Of a stretch of DNA of 12,500 nucleotides, positions 6,998-12,500 are shown piece after piece. Under the pieces are notes generated by a model that was not told the origin of the DNA, did not search any database, and worked only from the letters and a program-made list of their open reading frames with translations. Every line of letters begins with the position of its first letter. The first letter of the stretch is position 1. Source of the DNA: DATMBL01 sp050735975 (GTDB lineage: Bacteria; Desulfobacterota; Binatia; UBA9968); NCBI GenBank assembly GCA_050735975.1, contig JBOHVS010000167.1:1-12500 (forward strand), written 5' to 3'. Both the position numbers and the translations under genes were made by a program.

Positions 6998-8005
6998 GTG
7001 ATCATCAGACTTTTCCTACTTTCACTTTTCTTGCATTCGGGTTTCCTGTCAGCGGGCTCCGCCATCGCGCAAGACTCAAAAAAACAGATTACTGTATTTG
7101 AAGGCATCCCCACGCGGGACTACGGCTACTTTCCCACCTATTTGGCCCGGGCCAAGGGCTTTTTCGCCCAAGAGGGATTAGACGTCAGAATCGTTATCAT
7201 GCGAAGTAACGTAGCGGTCCCGGCTTTGCTGAACGGCGAAGTCCAATTTGCCACCGCGGGATCGGCGGTTAACGCCGCTTTGAGGGGCGCCCCTCTCAGA
7301 GCGGTCTATTTCAGTTACCATACCTCGATTTTCCAGTTCGTGGTTCGACCGGAAATTCGCACGGCCAATGATCTCAAAGGTAAAACCGTGGCCATCGCAA
7401 GCCCAGGGGGATCGCAAGATGCCGGGACCCGCCTGATGCTTGAAGACCTCGGATTGGACCCGAGACGCGACGTGAAGATCCTTCCGATGGGGGGAGCACA
7501 GGCGCGAGTTATCGCCATGGATACCGGACAGGTCGCCGGTTCGGCGAACAACTTCGACGTTGCCGCGGCGCTCGTTCGAAAAGGCTACCGGATTTTAACC
7601 AATTCAGCCAAGGTTTATCCCATTCCGTTCTCCGGTCTCGCGGCCAATATGAATTGGGCGCGGGAGAACCGCGACACCCTAAAGAAATGGCTGCGCGCCC
7701 ACGTCAAGGCGGTGCAGTTTATATGGCAGCATCCGGCCGAAGCTGCGCAGGTGGCGGCGAAGGAATTAGAACTGGACGCGGATGTAGCCCGGGAAGTCGT
7801 CAACCAGTCGTTCCAGTTCATGAACCCGGACGATCCTGGAGGAGCCTCGGAAAAAGGACTGCTGGCCCACATCGAGGAAAGCGCAAACCGGGTGGGCGTC
7901 GATCCAAAGAAATTCAAGATCCCGGACATTGCAGACCTCACTCCTTTAAGAGAAGCGCAAAAAGAACTCGGCGTACGCTGCCGCGGCGGCTATCTTTGCG
8001 AATGA
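6998..8005 (+). CDS. Secreted ABC transporter substrate-binding protein, NitT/TauT (NMT1/THI5-like) type
   Basis: From the GTG at 6998 the protein has 335 residues. It starts MIIRLFLLSLFLHSGFLSAG with cleavage likely after SAIA (residue 24), so it is periplasmic. The mature part shows the SsuA/NMT1 fold: 'PTRDYGYFPTYLARAKGFFAQEGLDV' (38-63 region), 'VPALLNGEVQFATAGSAVNA', 'NDLKGKTVAIASPGGSQD' and 'LRAHVKAVQFIWQHPAEAAQ'. These are typical of binding proteins for sulfonates, nitrate, pyrimidine precursors or aromatic carboxylates. No permease or ATPase gene is nearby, so it is a solo component; such orphans are common in some uncultured lineages. There is no lipobox, and the protein ends in 'RCRGGYLCE' with two cysteines. 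It is followed 102 bp later by the bicupin gene, probably in one transcript from the 6886-6914 promoter. The ligand is unknown. Confidence 0.9.
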   Translation: MIIRLFLLSLFLHSGFLSAGSAIAQDSKKQITVFEGIPTRDYGYFPTYLARAKGFFAQEGLDVRIVIMRSNVAVPALLNGEVQFATAGSAVNAALRGAPLRAVYFSYHTSIFQFVVRPEIRTANDLKGKTVAIASPGGSQDAGTRLMLEDLGLDPRRDVKILPMGGAQARVIAMDTGQVAGSANNFDVAAALVRKGYRILTNSAKVYPIPFSGLAANMNWARENRDTLKKWLRAHVKAVQFIWQHPAEAAQVAAKELELDADVAREVVNQSFQFMNPDDPGGASEKGLLAHIEESANRVGVDPKKFKIPDIADLTPLREAQKELGVRCRGGYLCE

Positions 8006-8059
8006 CGCTGGAAATGGGCAATCGGATGATAAAGACTCGAATTTTCGAGCGTCATTTCC
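8001..8059 (+). repeat. Intergenic stem-loop with alternative pairings after the binding-protein stop
   Basis: AATGACGCT (8001-8009, containing the TGA stop) is the exact reverse complement of AGCGTCATT (8048-8056). GGAAATG (8010-8016) is the exact reverse complement of CATTTCC (8053-8059). The two stems use overlapping right arms and exclude one another. Between them a compact hairpin CTCGAA-TT-TTCGAG (8036-8049) competes for the same bases. No U-tract follows, so a simple terminator is unlikely. An mRNA-processing or differential-expression element between the two genes is plausible. Confidence 0.55.
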
Positions 8060-8107
8060 GAAGGACCAAGCCCGGCAACGAGACTTCGGGGTGAGAGGAG
8101 AGCAAAG

Positions 8108-9181
8108 ATGAATTCAGAGGAGATCGCCAAACAACCGGTCACGGACCAGAGAAGCTCCTATATCAAGTGGGTCGAATCCGAAGGGATTCCGCTCGTTCGC
8201 GGCTTTTTCATCGAGGACCTAAAGAAGGTTCCGTTAGGCTACTGGGAGCGGGTGGGCGGTCTCACGGCCCGGATCTCGTTGGAAGGAACCGGCGAAACGG
8301 ATGACGCTTTTATCATGGAAATCGCCCCGGGGAAAAATTTGCAGCCGCAAAAACATTTTTTTGAAGAGCTCATTTACGTCATTAAGGGCTCCGGAGCCAC
8401 CACGGTCTGGAACGAAGGCGGCCCCAGGCAAACGTTTGAATGGCACGAAGGCTCGCTTTTCTCTCCTCCGTTCAACGCCTGGCACCAGCATTTCAACGGC
8501 AGCGGAACCGCGCCGGCGCGTTTCGTCGGCGTCACCAGCGCGCCGATCATGATCAATCTTTTGCACAATATCGACTTTATATTCGGCTGCGATTACGTCT
8601 TCAGCGACCGCTTCAACGGCGAACAAGAATATTTCAGCAGTCAAGGCAACTGGCATCCGGGTTTGGTCTGGGAAACGAATTTTATTTCAGATGCCCGTTC
8701 CTTTCGGCTTCTGGATCGAAGCGTCAGGGGCGCCGGAGGATCGTTGGTCTGTTTTGAGCTCTCGAACAACACGTTGTGCGGCCACATCGCTCAATTTCCC
8801 GTAGGCACCTATAAGAAGGCTCATCGCCATGGACCGGGCGCCCACGTGATCGTTCTAAGCGGCCGAGGTTACTCCTTGATGTGGCCGGAAGGAGAGCCGA
8901 TGCAAAGGTTCGATTGGGGTCCCGGGAGTCTGATCGTGCCGCCGGAGAAATGGTTCCACCAACATTTCAACGCCGGGACCGAACCCGCGCGTTATCTTGC
9001 ACTGCGCTGGGGAAGTAAGAAATTTTATGGAATCATGGGGGAAGGTACAGACAAACCCTTTAAAGACGCAAAAGCCGGCGGCGATCAAATTGAATACGAG
9101 GACGAAGATCCGCTGGTTCGGCAAACTTTTGTCGAGGCGCTCGCGAAGGTGGGAATCCAAAGTAAAATGACAAAATCTTAG
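8108..9181 (+). CDS. Bicupin protein (family often labelled ethanolamine ammonia-lyase-activating-like)
   Basis: This 357-residue protein has two cupin barrels and no signal peptide. Cupin 1 (about 65-145) has 'PGKNLQPQKHFFEELIYVIKGSG', where the usual HxH reads Q81-x-H83 with E86/E87, and 'FNAWHQHFNGSG' (H126, H128). Cupin 2 (about 215-300) has 'FPVGTYKKAHRHGPGAHVIV', giving H239, H241 and H246 where many cupins have Glu, and 'PPEKWFHQHFNAG' (H284, H286). Domain 2 thus looks like the metal site and domain 1 is partly degenerate. I recognise this as a widespread bicupin family. Its common name, ethanolamine ammonia-lyase-activating protein, is not evidence of that function, and a metal-dependent dioxygenase or isomerase is equally possible. 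The start ATG has GAGGAG 7 nt upstream. It probably shares a transcript with the binding protein. Confidence 0.85.
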   Translation: MNSEEIAKQPVTDQRSSYIKWVESEGIPLVRGFFIEDLKKVPLGYWERVGGLTARISLEGTGETDDAFIMEIAPGKNLQPQKHFFEELIYVIKGSGATTVWNEGGPRQTFEWHEGSLFSPPFNAWHQHFNGSGTAPARFVGVTSAPIMINLLHNIDFIFGCDYVFSDRFNGEQEYFSSQGNWHPGLVWETNFISDARSFRLLDRSVRGAGGSLVCFELSNNTLCGHIAQFPVGTYKKAHRHGPGAHVIVLSGRGYSLMWPEGEPMQRFDWGPGSLIVPPEKWFHQHFNAGTEPARYLALRWGSKKFYGIMGEGTDKPFKDAKAGGDQIEYEDEDPLVRQTFVEALAKVGIQSKMTKS

Positions 9182-9372
9182 AATCAAATCTCTCGTTCCA
9201 AAGAGAGCAATAGGGTCAATTCTTGGATCCTGCTGGTCGCGTTTTCCGATCTTCTTGCCAAGTTCCCGCAGGGCTTGAGTTACTATCTTTCTCCCAAGAG
9301 AGCGTTCTATAAAAAGACCGGCGGTTCAGGCGGCCAGTTGGATTCGACGGTCGAGTCGTTCGGCCGTCACAA

Positions 9373-9771
9373 TCAGTCCTCCCGTCGACTTTCTCCGTAC
9401 TCGGGAAGCTCATCGGATAGCTTTAGCCAACTTAGCTTGCTGCTCGTCCACGTGTGGTCCTTCGGCGGCGCCGAGTCCGGGTCATCGAGGCTGCACGTCG
9501 TGACGTCGATTTCATCAGGGAAGTCTTCGTGCTCGAAAGTCAACTGCGTGCCGCAATGAGCACAGAAGCCGCGCGTGGCCTTCGAGCTCGATTTGAAGCG
9601 AGCCGGCTCGCCGCCGACGAGTTGAAACTGAGAGCGTGGCACGCTGAACCATGTTACGAATGGGGCGCCGGAGGTTCGACGGCAAATCGAGCAGTGACAG
9701 TTGGTCTCATGAAAGAACGTTCCCGTTGTTTGGTAACGGATCCGCCCGCAGAAGCACCCGCCTTTCAGCAT
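9373..9771 (-). CDS. GFA-family zinc protein (glutathione-dependent formaldehyde-activating-like)
   Basis: This 132-residue protein carries all the cysteine pairs of the GFA/CENP-V fold: C6-x-C8 (GGCFCGRIRY), C25-x-C27-x2-C30 (NCHCSICRR) and C70-x2-C73 (GFCAHCGTQLTF). These bind two zinc ions. 'SGAPFVTWFSVP' and the C-terminal 'DHTWTSSKLSWLKLSDELP' are also typical. The namesake Gfa was proposed to help form S-hydroxymethylglutathione from formaldehyde and glutathione. Most family members have no proven role, so I claim only the family. The ATG at 9771 has AAGGAG 9 nt upstream. It lies 80 bp after the alpha/beta hydrolase gene on the same strand, with a nonamer repeat in the gap, so co-transcription is possible. 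It is convergent with the bicupin gene. Confidence 0.9.
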   Translation of the reverse strand: MLKGGCFCGRIRYQTTGTFFHETNCHCSICRRTSGAPFVTWFSVPRSQFQLVGGEPARFKSSSKATRGFCAHCGTQLTFEHEDFPDEIDVTTCSLDDPDSAPPKDHTWTSSKLSWLKLSDELPEYGESRRED

Positions 9772-9806
9772 TTCCGCTCGCTCCTTTAAGAAAAATGTGG
9801 AAATAT

Positions 9807-9833
9807 TCCTTCGTGCTCTTCGTGTGCTTCGTG
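9807..9833. repeat. Nonanucleotide tandem repeat, NNCTTCGTG, three units
   Basis: The units tccttcgtg, ctcttcgtg and tgcttcgtg lie in tandem with exact 9-bp period in the gap between the GFA and hydrolase genes. The invariant core is CTTCGTG. It is the same family as 994-1020. Confidence 0.75.
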
Positions 9834-9851
9834 GTCAAATTTGGTTCGCCG

Positions 9852-10697
9852 CTATGCGCGGGACGTGGCCCGTTTAATGAAATCACTGAAGAGCGCGGCC
9901 ATCTCGCCTGCTTTTTCATCCCATTCCTCCCTGGGACTCAAGTCCATGTCGTAGTGCTTTGGGAACAGGATGTGCACCTCGCTTTTAGGCAGGAGCCGGC
10001 TGAGGTTCTCGCCGGTTTGACGCGAATGGGTGTTGTCATTGCCTGGAATAATGCACGCCGGAGCCTTTATGGATTTCAGTTCGGCTTCGGTCGCGCCAAT
10101 CACAGGCAGATCGGCGCCGCGGATGAAGTATTCGCGCCAGTGGGACATGACAGCGATAAAACGAGCGGGCTCCGTTTTCATCAGCGCCTCGAGGTTCTCG
10201 GCTCTTGCTTCGATTCGCTCTTTCCAGTGCTCCATCTCACACACCGCGGCCATCCCGCCTTGCTTCGCGGCGGCTATGTACTGGCCGTAATATTCTTGAG
10301 CCAGGCGCTCGCACGCGAAGCGGCCGCCGGTCACGCGCCACAGCAATAGACCGCGAACAGCCTCGGGGTGCCGGAGGGCAAAGAGCAGCGAGGTCCGGCA
10401 CCCGGACGAGCTGCCGCCCACGAAGGCGGGAACGGCGCCCAGTTGCGAGAGCAGCACGTGAAGATCATCGGCCCAGATCTCGTACTCCGAATCCTCGCCG
10501 GCGATGGCGACCTCGGACGCGCCGCAATTGCGCCGGTCGAAGATCACCACGCGGTGGCCCGCATCGGCTACGCCTTTAGCCAGTGGCTCCACGGCTCCAA
10601 AGTCGCGCCGGCCGCCGGGCGAAAGCGCCACCCAGGGGCCGTGATCGCCGAGGACTTTATAGTTGATGTTGACACCGCTCACGTTCGCTATCGTCAT
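9852..10697 (-). CDS. Alpha/beta hydrolase
   Basis: This 281-residue soluble alpha/beta hydrolase starts at the ATG at 10697, 5 nt after a GGAGG. The frame stays open 84 bp further upstream, but that stretch encodes only the LNxLNx product of a 9-bp repeat, so I reject the longer start. Visible elements: 'GPWVALSPGGRRDFGAVEPLA' near the oxyanion region (20-40), 'VVIFDRRNCGASE' (50-62), and nucleophile elbow 'FVGGSSSGCR' with S97 in G-S-S-S-G. 'IIPGNDNTHSRQ' supplies D221 and 'LFPKHYDMDL' supplies H248. The catalytic triad is complete. A helical cap lies between (about 125-195). Substrate is not predictable; esterases, C-C hydrolases and haloperoxidase-like members share this pattern. The GFA gene follows downstream. 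Confidence 0.9.
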   Translation of the reverse strand: MTIANVSGVNINYKVLGDHGPWVALSPGGRRDFGAVEPLAKGVADAGHRVVIFDRRNCGASEVAIAGEDSEYEIWADDLHVLLSQLGAVPAFVGGSSSGCRTSLLFALRHPEAVRGLLLWRVTGGRFACERLAQEYYGQYIAAAKQGGMAAVCEMEHWKERIEARAENLEALMKTEPARFIAVMSHWREYFIRGADLPVIGATEAELKSIKAPACIIPGNDNTHSRQTGENLSRLLPKSEVHILFPKHYDMDLSPREEWDEKAGEMAALFSDFIKRATSRA

Positions 10698-10721
10698 GGT
10701 CTCCTCCATCTCTGACCGAAA

Positions 10722-10775
10722 ACAGTTCAAACCGTTCAAGCAGTTCAAGCCGTTCAAAAAATTCAAGACGTTGAA
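10722..10775. repeat. Nonanucleotide tandem array, NNNGTTCAA, six units
   Basis: There are six exact 9-bp periods. Four end in GTTCAA (acagttcaa, accgttcaa, gcagttcaa, gccgttcaa), followed by aaaattcaa and gacgttgaa as decayed units. The first two and next two units alternate CAG and CCG before TTCAA. The period is a multiple of three, so it reads as LNG/LNC in one minus-strand frame and artificially lengthens the hydrolase frame. It ends 13 bp upstream of that gene's SD. Confidence 0.85.
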
Positions 10776-10835
10776 GAACACGGCACTTTAGAACTGTTGC
10801 TGATCGCATAATATTGCGACGAACCGACGGAATGC

Positions 10836-10907
10836 TTCGACAAGCTGCTCAGCATGAACGGAAATCACCGATTATAAACTTCTACCGTTCGCCCTGAGGG
10901 TGTCGAA
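10836..10907. repeat. REP-like large inverted repeat
   Basis: The left arm 10836-10861 (TTCGAC...CTCAG...GAACGG) and right arm 10885-10907 (CCGTTC...CTGAG...GTCGAA) are imperfect reverse complements around a 23-nt AT-rich loop. The phrase 'TTCGACAAGCT..CTCAG...GAACGG' resembles a repeat I have often seen in uncultured bacterial genomes, so this is likely a mobile or REP-type palindrome rather than a gene-specific signal. Confidence 0.7.
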
Positions 10908-11015
10908 GGGTGAACTGTTAGCTATCAAGCTCTTTCACCGATCCGGATCTCGCCGTATGGGAACGGACAATATCCGAAACCCGGTCGCCTATTCAAGCGA
11001 CGCGGCGGTTCACCA

Positions 11016-11093
11016 CAGAGTCAGGTGTCAGCGCCTGCTCCTTCCTCCCTGCTCCCAGCTGCTTCCCTGCTCCCTGCTCCTTGCGCCTTGACC
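11016..11093. repeat. Degenerate heptanucleotide tandem array 1
   Basis: About eleven 7-bp units are present. It begins with AGGTCAG-like units (cagagtc, aggtgtc), passes through agcgcct, and continues as GCTCCCT-like units (gctcctt, cctccct, gctccca, gctgctt). After a single-base slip at 11065 come two identical cctgctc units and decayed cttgcgc and cttgacc. Confidence 0.8.
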
Positions 11094-11170
11094 TATCGGA
11101 CTCAACTGTACTAGTAACCCGTCTATACAAGGCTAAGGCGCAGGAATCTGTCGCTAAGGGCGAAGCGCAG

Positions 11171-11247
11171 AGGTCTGAGGTCAGACGCCAGAGATCGGAG
11201 ATCCGGGCGCCCGGCTCACTGCTCTTTGCTCCTTGCGCTTTGCGATT
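11171..11247. repeat. Degenerate heptanucleotide tandem array 2
   Basis: Eleven 7-bp units run in one unbroken phase. The 5' units are AGGTCAG-like (aggtctg, aggtcag, acgccag) and the 3' units TGCTCCT-like (tgctctt, tgctcct, tgcgctt). The bipartite order is the same as in array 1, 155 bp upstream, so the two arrays share a template. Confidence 0.82.
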
Positions 11248-11281
11248 GCAGTACGTTGGAGCGAGGCGATTGAGCGTAACG

Positions 11282-11308
11282 CCTGCCTGTACGTCGCACG
11301 CAGACAGG
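11282..11308. repeat. Small hairpin 42 bp upstream of the MetE-like gene
   Basis: CCTGCCTG (11282-11289) pairs with CAGACAGG (11301-11308) with one mismatch and an 11-nt loop. It resembles another palindrome common in repeat-rich environmental genomes and may lie in the 5' leader of the next gene. Confidence 0.5.
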
Positions 11309-11349
11309 AAGCATATGAGTCTTTTTAGCAGCCTGTCAGGAGGTTGAGA

Positions 11350-12381
11350 ATGAAGCCTTTACCGCTTCTTCCCACGTCGGTCGTGGGCAGCCATGCCAAG
11401 ATGGGCTGGTGGTATCTCGTGCGCCAGGAAGCTGAGGCGGGAAGGATGGGCCCGAGGGACGTGGCCGAAGCGCTCGATACCGCGGTGGACGTAGCGATTC
11501 TCGATCAGGAGCGCGCCGGAGTCGACGTCATCAGCGACGGCGAGATGCGCCGGTTCGGCTCGTTCTATCGCACATATCTCCGGCGCATCGAAGGAATCCG
11601 GATGGAGGCGGCCGAAAAAACTTTGGCCGGTCCCGGCTATCACACGCGCGAAGATTACCAGGTCACAGGCAAGATCAGCGCTCCCGCCGGACTCGGCATC
11701 GTCCAGGAGTTTACCTACCTTAAGGATCACACCGCCAAGCCGACGAAGGTTACCTGCACCGGTCCGACCACCTTTGCCGCGGGAACAACCATCACAGCAG
11801 GCTATCGGGACCAGAAGGAACTCGCCTGGGATTTCGTCGCTATCGTTAACAACGAGCTCAAGGCGCTTGCGGCCGCCGGCGCCGATTTCATTCAAGTCGA
11901 TGAGCCGGCGTTCAGTGACATCCATCAGGACGGTAAGGAACTGGCGCGCATTTTCAATGCCACCGTCGACGGCGTCAACGCGAAGCTCGCGATGCATATC
12001 TGCTTCGGCAACCACCACGGGCGGCCGTTGGTGAAAAGAACCTTTCGCAAACTCTTTCCCGGCGTTTTCGATGCCAGGGCGGATCAGTACGTTCTGGAGT
12101 TCGCGAACCGGGAAATGGCGGAGATCGAGATGTGGAAGGAGGCGGGAAGTGGAAAGGAGCTCGGCGCCGGGCTGATCGATCAGAAATCTTTCTATGTCGA
12201 GACTCCGGAGGATGTCGCCGAGCGCATTCGCGTCGCGCTCAAATGCGTGCCGGCGGACAAACTCTGGATCAATCCCGATTGCGGCTTCAATCCGACGCCG
12301 CGGTGGATCGCTTTGCCCAAGCTGAAGGCCATGGTCGAGGGAGCTAAGATCGTGCGCCGCGAGCTGGGGCAGAGAGATTGA
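11350..12381 (+). CDS. MetE C-terminal-domain-like (cobalamin-independent methionine synthase family) protein
   Basis: This 343-residue TIM-barrel protein corresponds to the catalytic C-terminal half of cobalamin-independent methionine synthase, and it stands alone. The N-terminal 'LPTSVVGSHAK' matches the 'PTTxIGSFP' opening of the domain. 'GVDVISDGEMRR' (57-68), 'VTCTGPTTFA' (134-143) and 'AAGADFIQVDEPAF' (175-188) are family blocks. All four zinc ligands are present: H216 and C218 (MHICFGN), E250 (YVLEFAN) and C311 (NPDCGF). Zinc would activate a thiol for methyl transfer. Without the N-terminal half the methyl donor is probably not polyglutamyl-methyltetrahydrofolate alone; corrinoid-protein-dependent core MetE or a non-methionine role are options. 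The start is the ATG at 11350 with CAGGAGG 6 nt upstream; a TTG two codons earlier overlaps that spacing and is unlikely. Confidence 0.87.
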   Translation: MKPLPLLPTSVVGSHAKMGWWYLVRQEAEAGRMGPRDVAEALDTAVDVAILDQERAGVDVISDGEMRRFGSFYRTYLRRIEGIRMEAAEKTLAGPGYHTREDYQVTGKISAPAGLGIVQEFTYLKDHTAKPTKVTCTGPTTFAAGTTITAGYRDQKELAWDFVAIVNNELKALAAAGADFIQVDEPAFSDIHQDGKELARIFNATVDGVNAKLAMHICFGNHHGRPLVKRTFRKLFPGVFDARADQYVLEFANREMAEIEMWKEAGSGKELGAGLIDQKSFYVETPEDVAERIRVALKCVPADKLWINPDCGFNPTPRWIALPKLKAMVEGAKIVRRELGQRD

Positions 12382-12396
12382 ACAGCGGCGCGCTGT
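12382..12396. terminator. Short GC-rich hairpin directly after the MetE-like stop
   Basis: ACAGCG-GCG-CGCTGT is a perfect 6-bp stem starting one base after the TGA. No T-run follows, and the next SD begins 3 bp later. A weak terminator or mRNA 3'-end stabiliser are both possible. Confidence 0.35.
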
Positions 12397-12398
12397 AT

Positions 12399-12472
12399 AA
12401 GGAGGTCGTATGAAAGTTCGAAGTTCGATGTGCCACGTTCGAAGTTCGAGGTTAAAACTGCTCCGCGCTTGA
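12399..12472 (+). CDS. Strong SD and ATG leading into a 20-residue repeat-encoded frame (interrupted gene start or leader peptide)
   Basis: AAGGAGG (12399-12405) lies 4 nt before an ATG at 12410, as good a start signal as any in the window. The frame reads MKVRSSMCHVRSSRLKLLRA and stops at 12470-12472. Most of it is encoded by a heptanucleotide repeat, so it has no protein-like composition. I read this as the start of a downstream gene into which a repeat array has grown or inserted, with the gene possibly restarting beyond the window. A genuine leader peptide is possible but less likely. Confidence 0.35.
12414..12455. repeat. Heptanucleotide tandem array, AAGTTCG type
   Basis: There are six 7-bp units: aagttcg twice, a diverged atgtgcc, then acgttcg, aagttcg and a decayed aggttaa. 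It begins 4 bp into the frame opened by the ATG at 12410. Confidence 0.78.
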
Positions 12473-12500
12473 ACCTCGGCCTTGACACCGTACCCTCTCA

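Larger units (their letters stand above)
10698..11349. other. Geneless 650-bp stretch made of small repeat families
   Basis: No convincing gene is present on either strand; the short frames here have repeat-derived or arbitrary sequence and no SD. In order it holds a nonamer array (10722-10775), a large inverted repeat (10836-10907), two heptamer arrays (11016-11093 and 11171-11247), a small hairpin (11282-11308) and the SD of the next gene (CAGGAGG, 11337-11343). It must also hold the promoters of the divergent hydrolase and MetE-like genes. A perfect TATAAT on the minus strand (10871-10876) lies in the loop of the inverted repeat but lacks a -35 box. Confidence 0.7.

Noticed and set aside
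9190..9207. CTCTC/GAGAG stem after the bicupin gene as terminator
   Set aside because: The stem is only 5 bp with an 8-nt loop and no T-run.
9651..10349. 232-codon open frame on the plus strand
   Set aside because: It is antisense to the GFA and alpha/beta hydrolase genes, both of which have complete active-site motifs.
10698..10781. N-terminal extension of the alpha/beta hydrolase
   Set aside because: It encodes only the LNxLNx translation of the 9-bp repeat; the ATG at 10697 has a clear SD and begins at the domain boundary.
11016..11247. CRISPR-like array
   Set aside because: The periodicity is 7 bp without spacers, and no cas gene is in the window.
11359..12018. 219-codon open frame on the minus strand
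   Set aside because: It is antisense to the MetE-like gene, whose zinc ligands and family blocks are all intact on the plus strand.

Overview
The window is chromosomal DNA from an uncultured, moderately GC-rich environmental bacterium. The gene types are hydantoinase/oxoprolinase-family carboxylase-like subunits, a solo NitT/TauT-type binding protein, a bicupin, an acyl-CoA dehydrogenase-fold protein and a stand-alone MetE-like protein. The gaps are full of short degenerate tandem repeats. Both fit soil or subsurface lineages once grouped with Deltaproteobacteria, Tectomicrobia, NC10 or Rokubacteria. That placement is inference, because no marker gene is present. I saw no rRNA, tRNA, CRISPR array, transposase or integrase.

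Layout: (1) 1-851, the 3' part of an acyl-CoA dehydrogenase-family gene (+). (2) 852-1039, a repeat-rich convergent gap with a long imperfect hairpin. (3) 1040-1450, a PPOX-class flavin/F420 oxidoreductase (-). (4) 1665-6695, a four-gene operon on the minus strand, in transcription order hyuA (ATPase-type subunit), an isochorismatase/N-carbamoylsarcosine-amidase-like gene, hyuB, and a very small zinc-ribbon protein resembling the acetone carboxylase gamma subunit. (5) 6696-6997, a divergent control region with a near-consensus sigma70 promoter and a 7-bp-arm dyad. (6) 6998-9181, a secreted ABC-type binding protein and a bicupin (+). (7) 9373-10697, a GFA-family zinc protein and an alpha/beta hydrolase (-). 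(8) 10698-11349, a geneless stretch built from several small repeat families. (9) 11350-12381, a MetE C-terminal-domain-like protein (+). (10) 12382-12500, a hairpin, then a strong Shine-Dalgarno and ATG that run directly into a heptanucleotide repeat.

The most interesting unit is the hyu operon with its divergent partner genes. HyuA and HyuB couple ATP hydrolysis to opening cyclic amides or to carboxylating ketones. In the known N-methylhydantoin route the carbamoyl product is cut by an isochorismatase-fold cysteine amidase. Here that amidase-like protein keeps the Asp and Lys of the triad but has Gly at the nucleophilic Cys position. The last gene looks like a minimal gamma subunit of an acetone/acetophenone carboxylase. 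The operon therefore mixes signatures of the amidase and carboxylase branches, and its substrate cannot be read from sequence. The binding protein and bicupin may serve the same compound, which is inferred only from their divergent placement.
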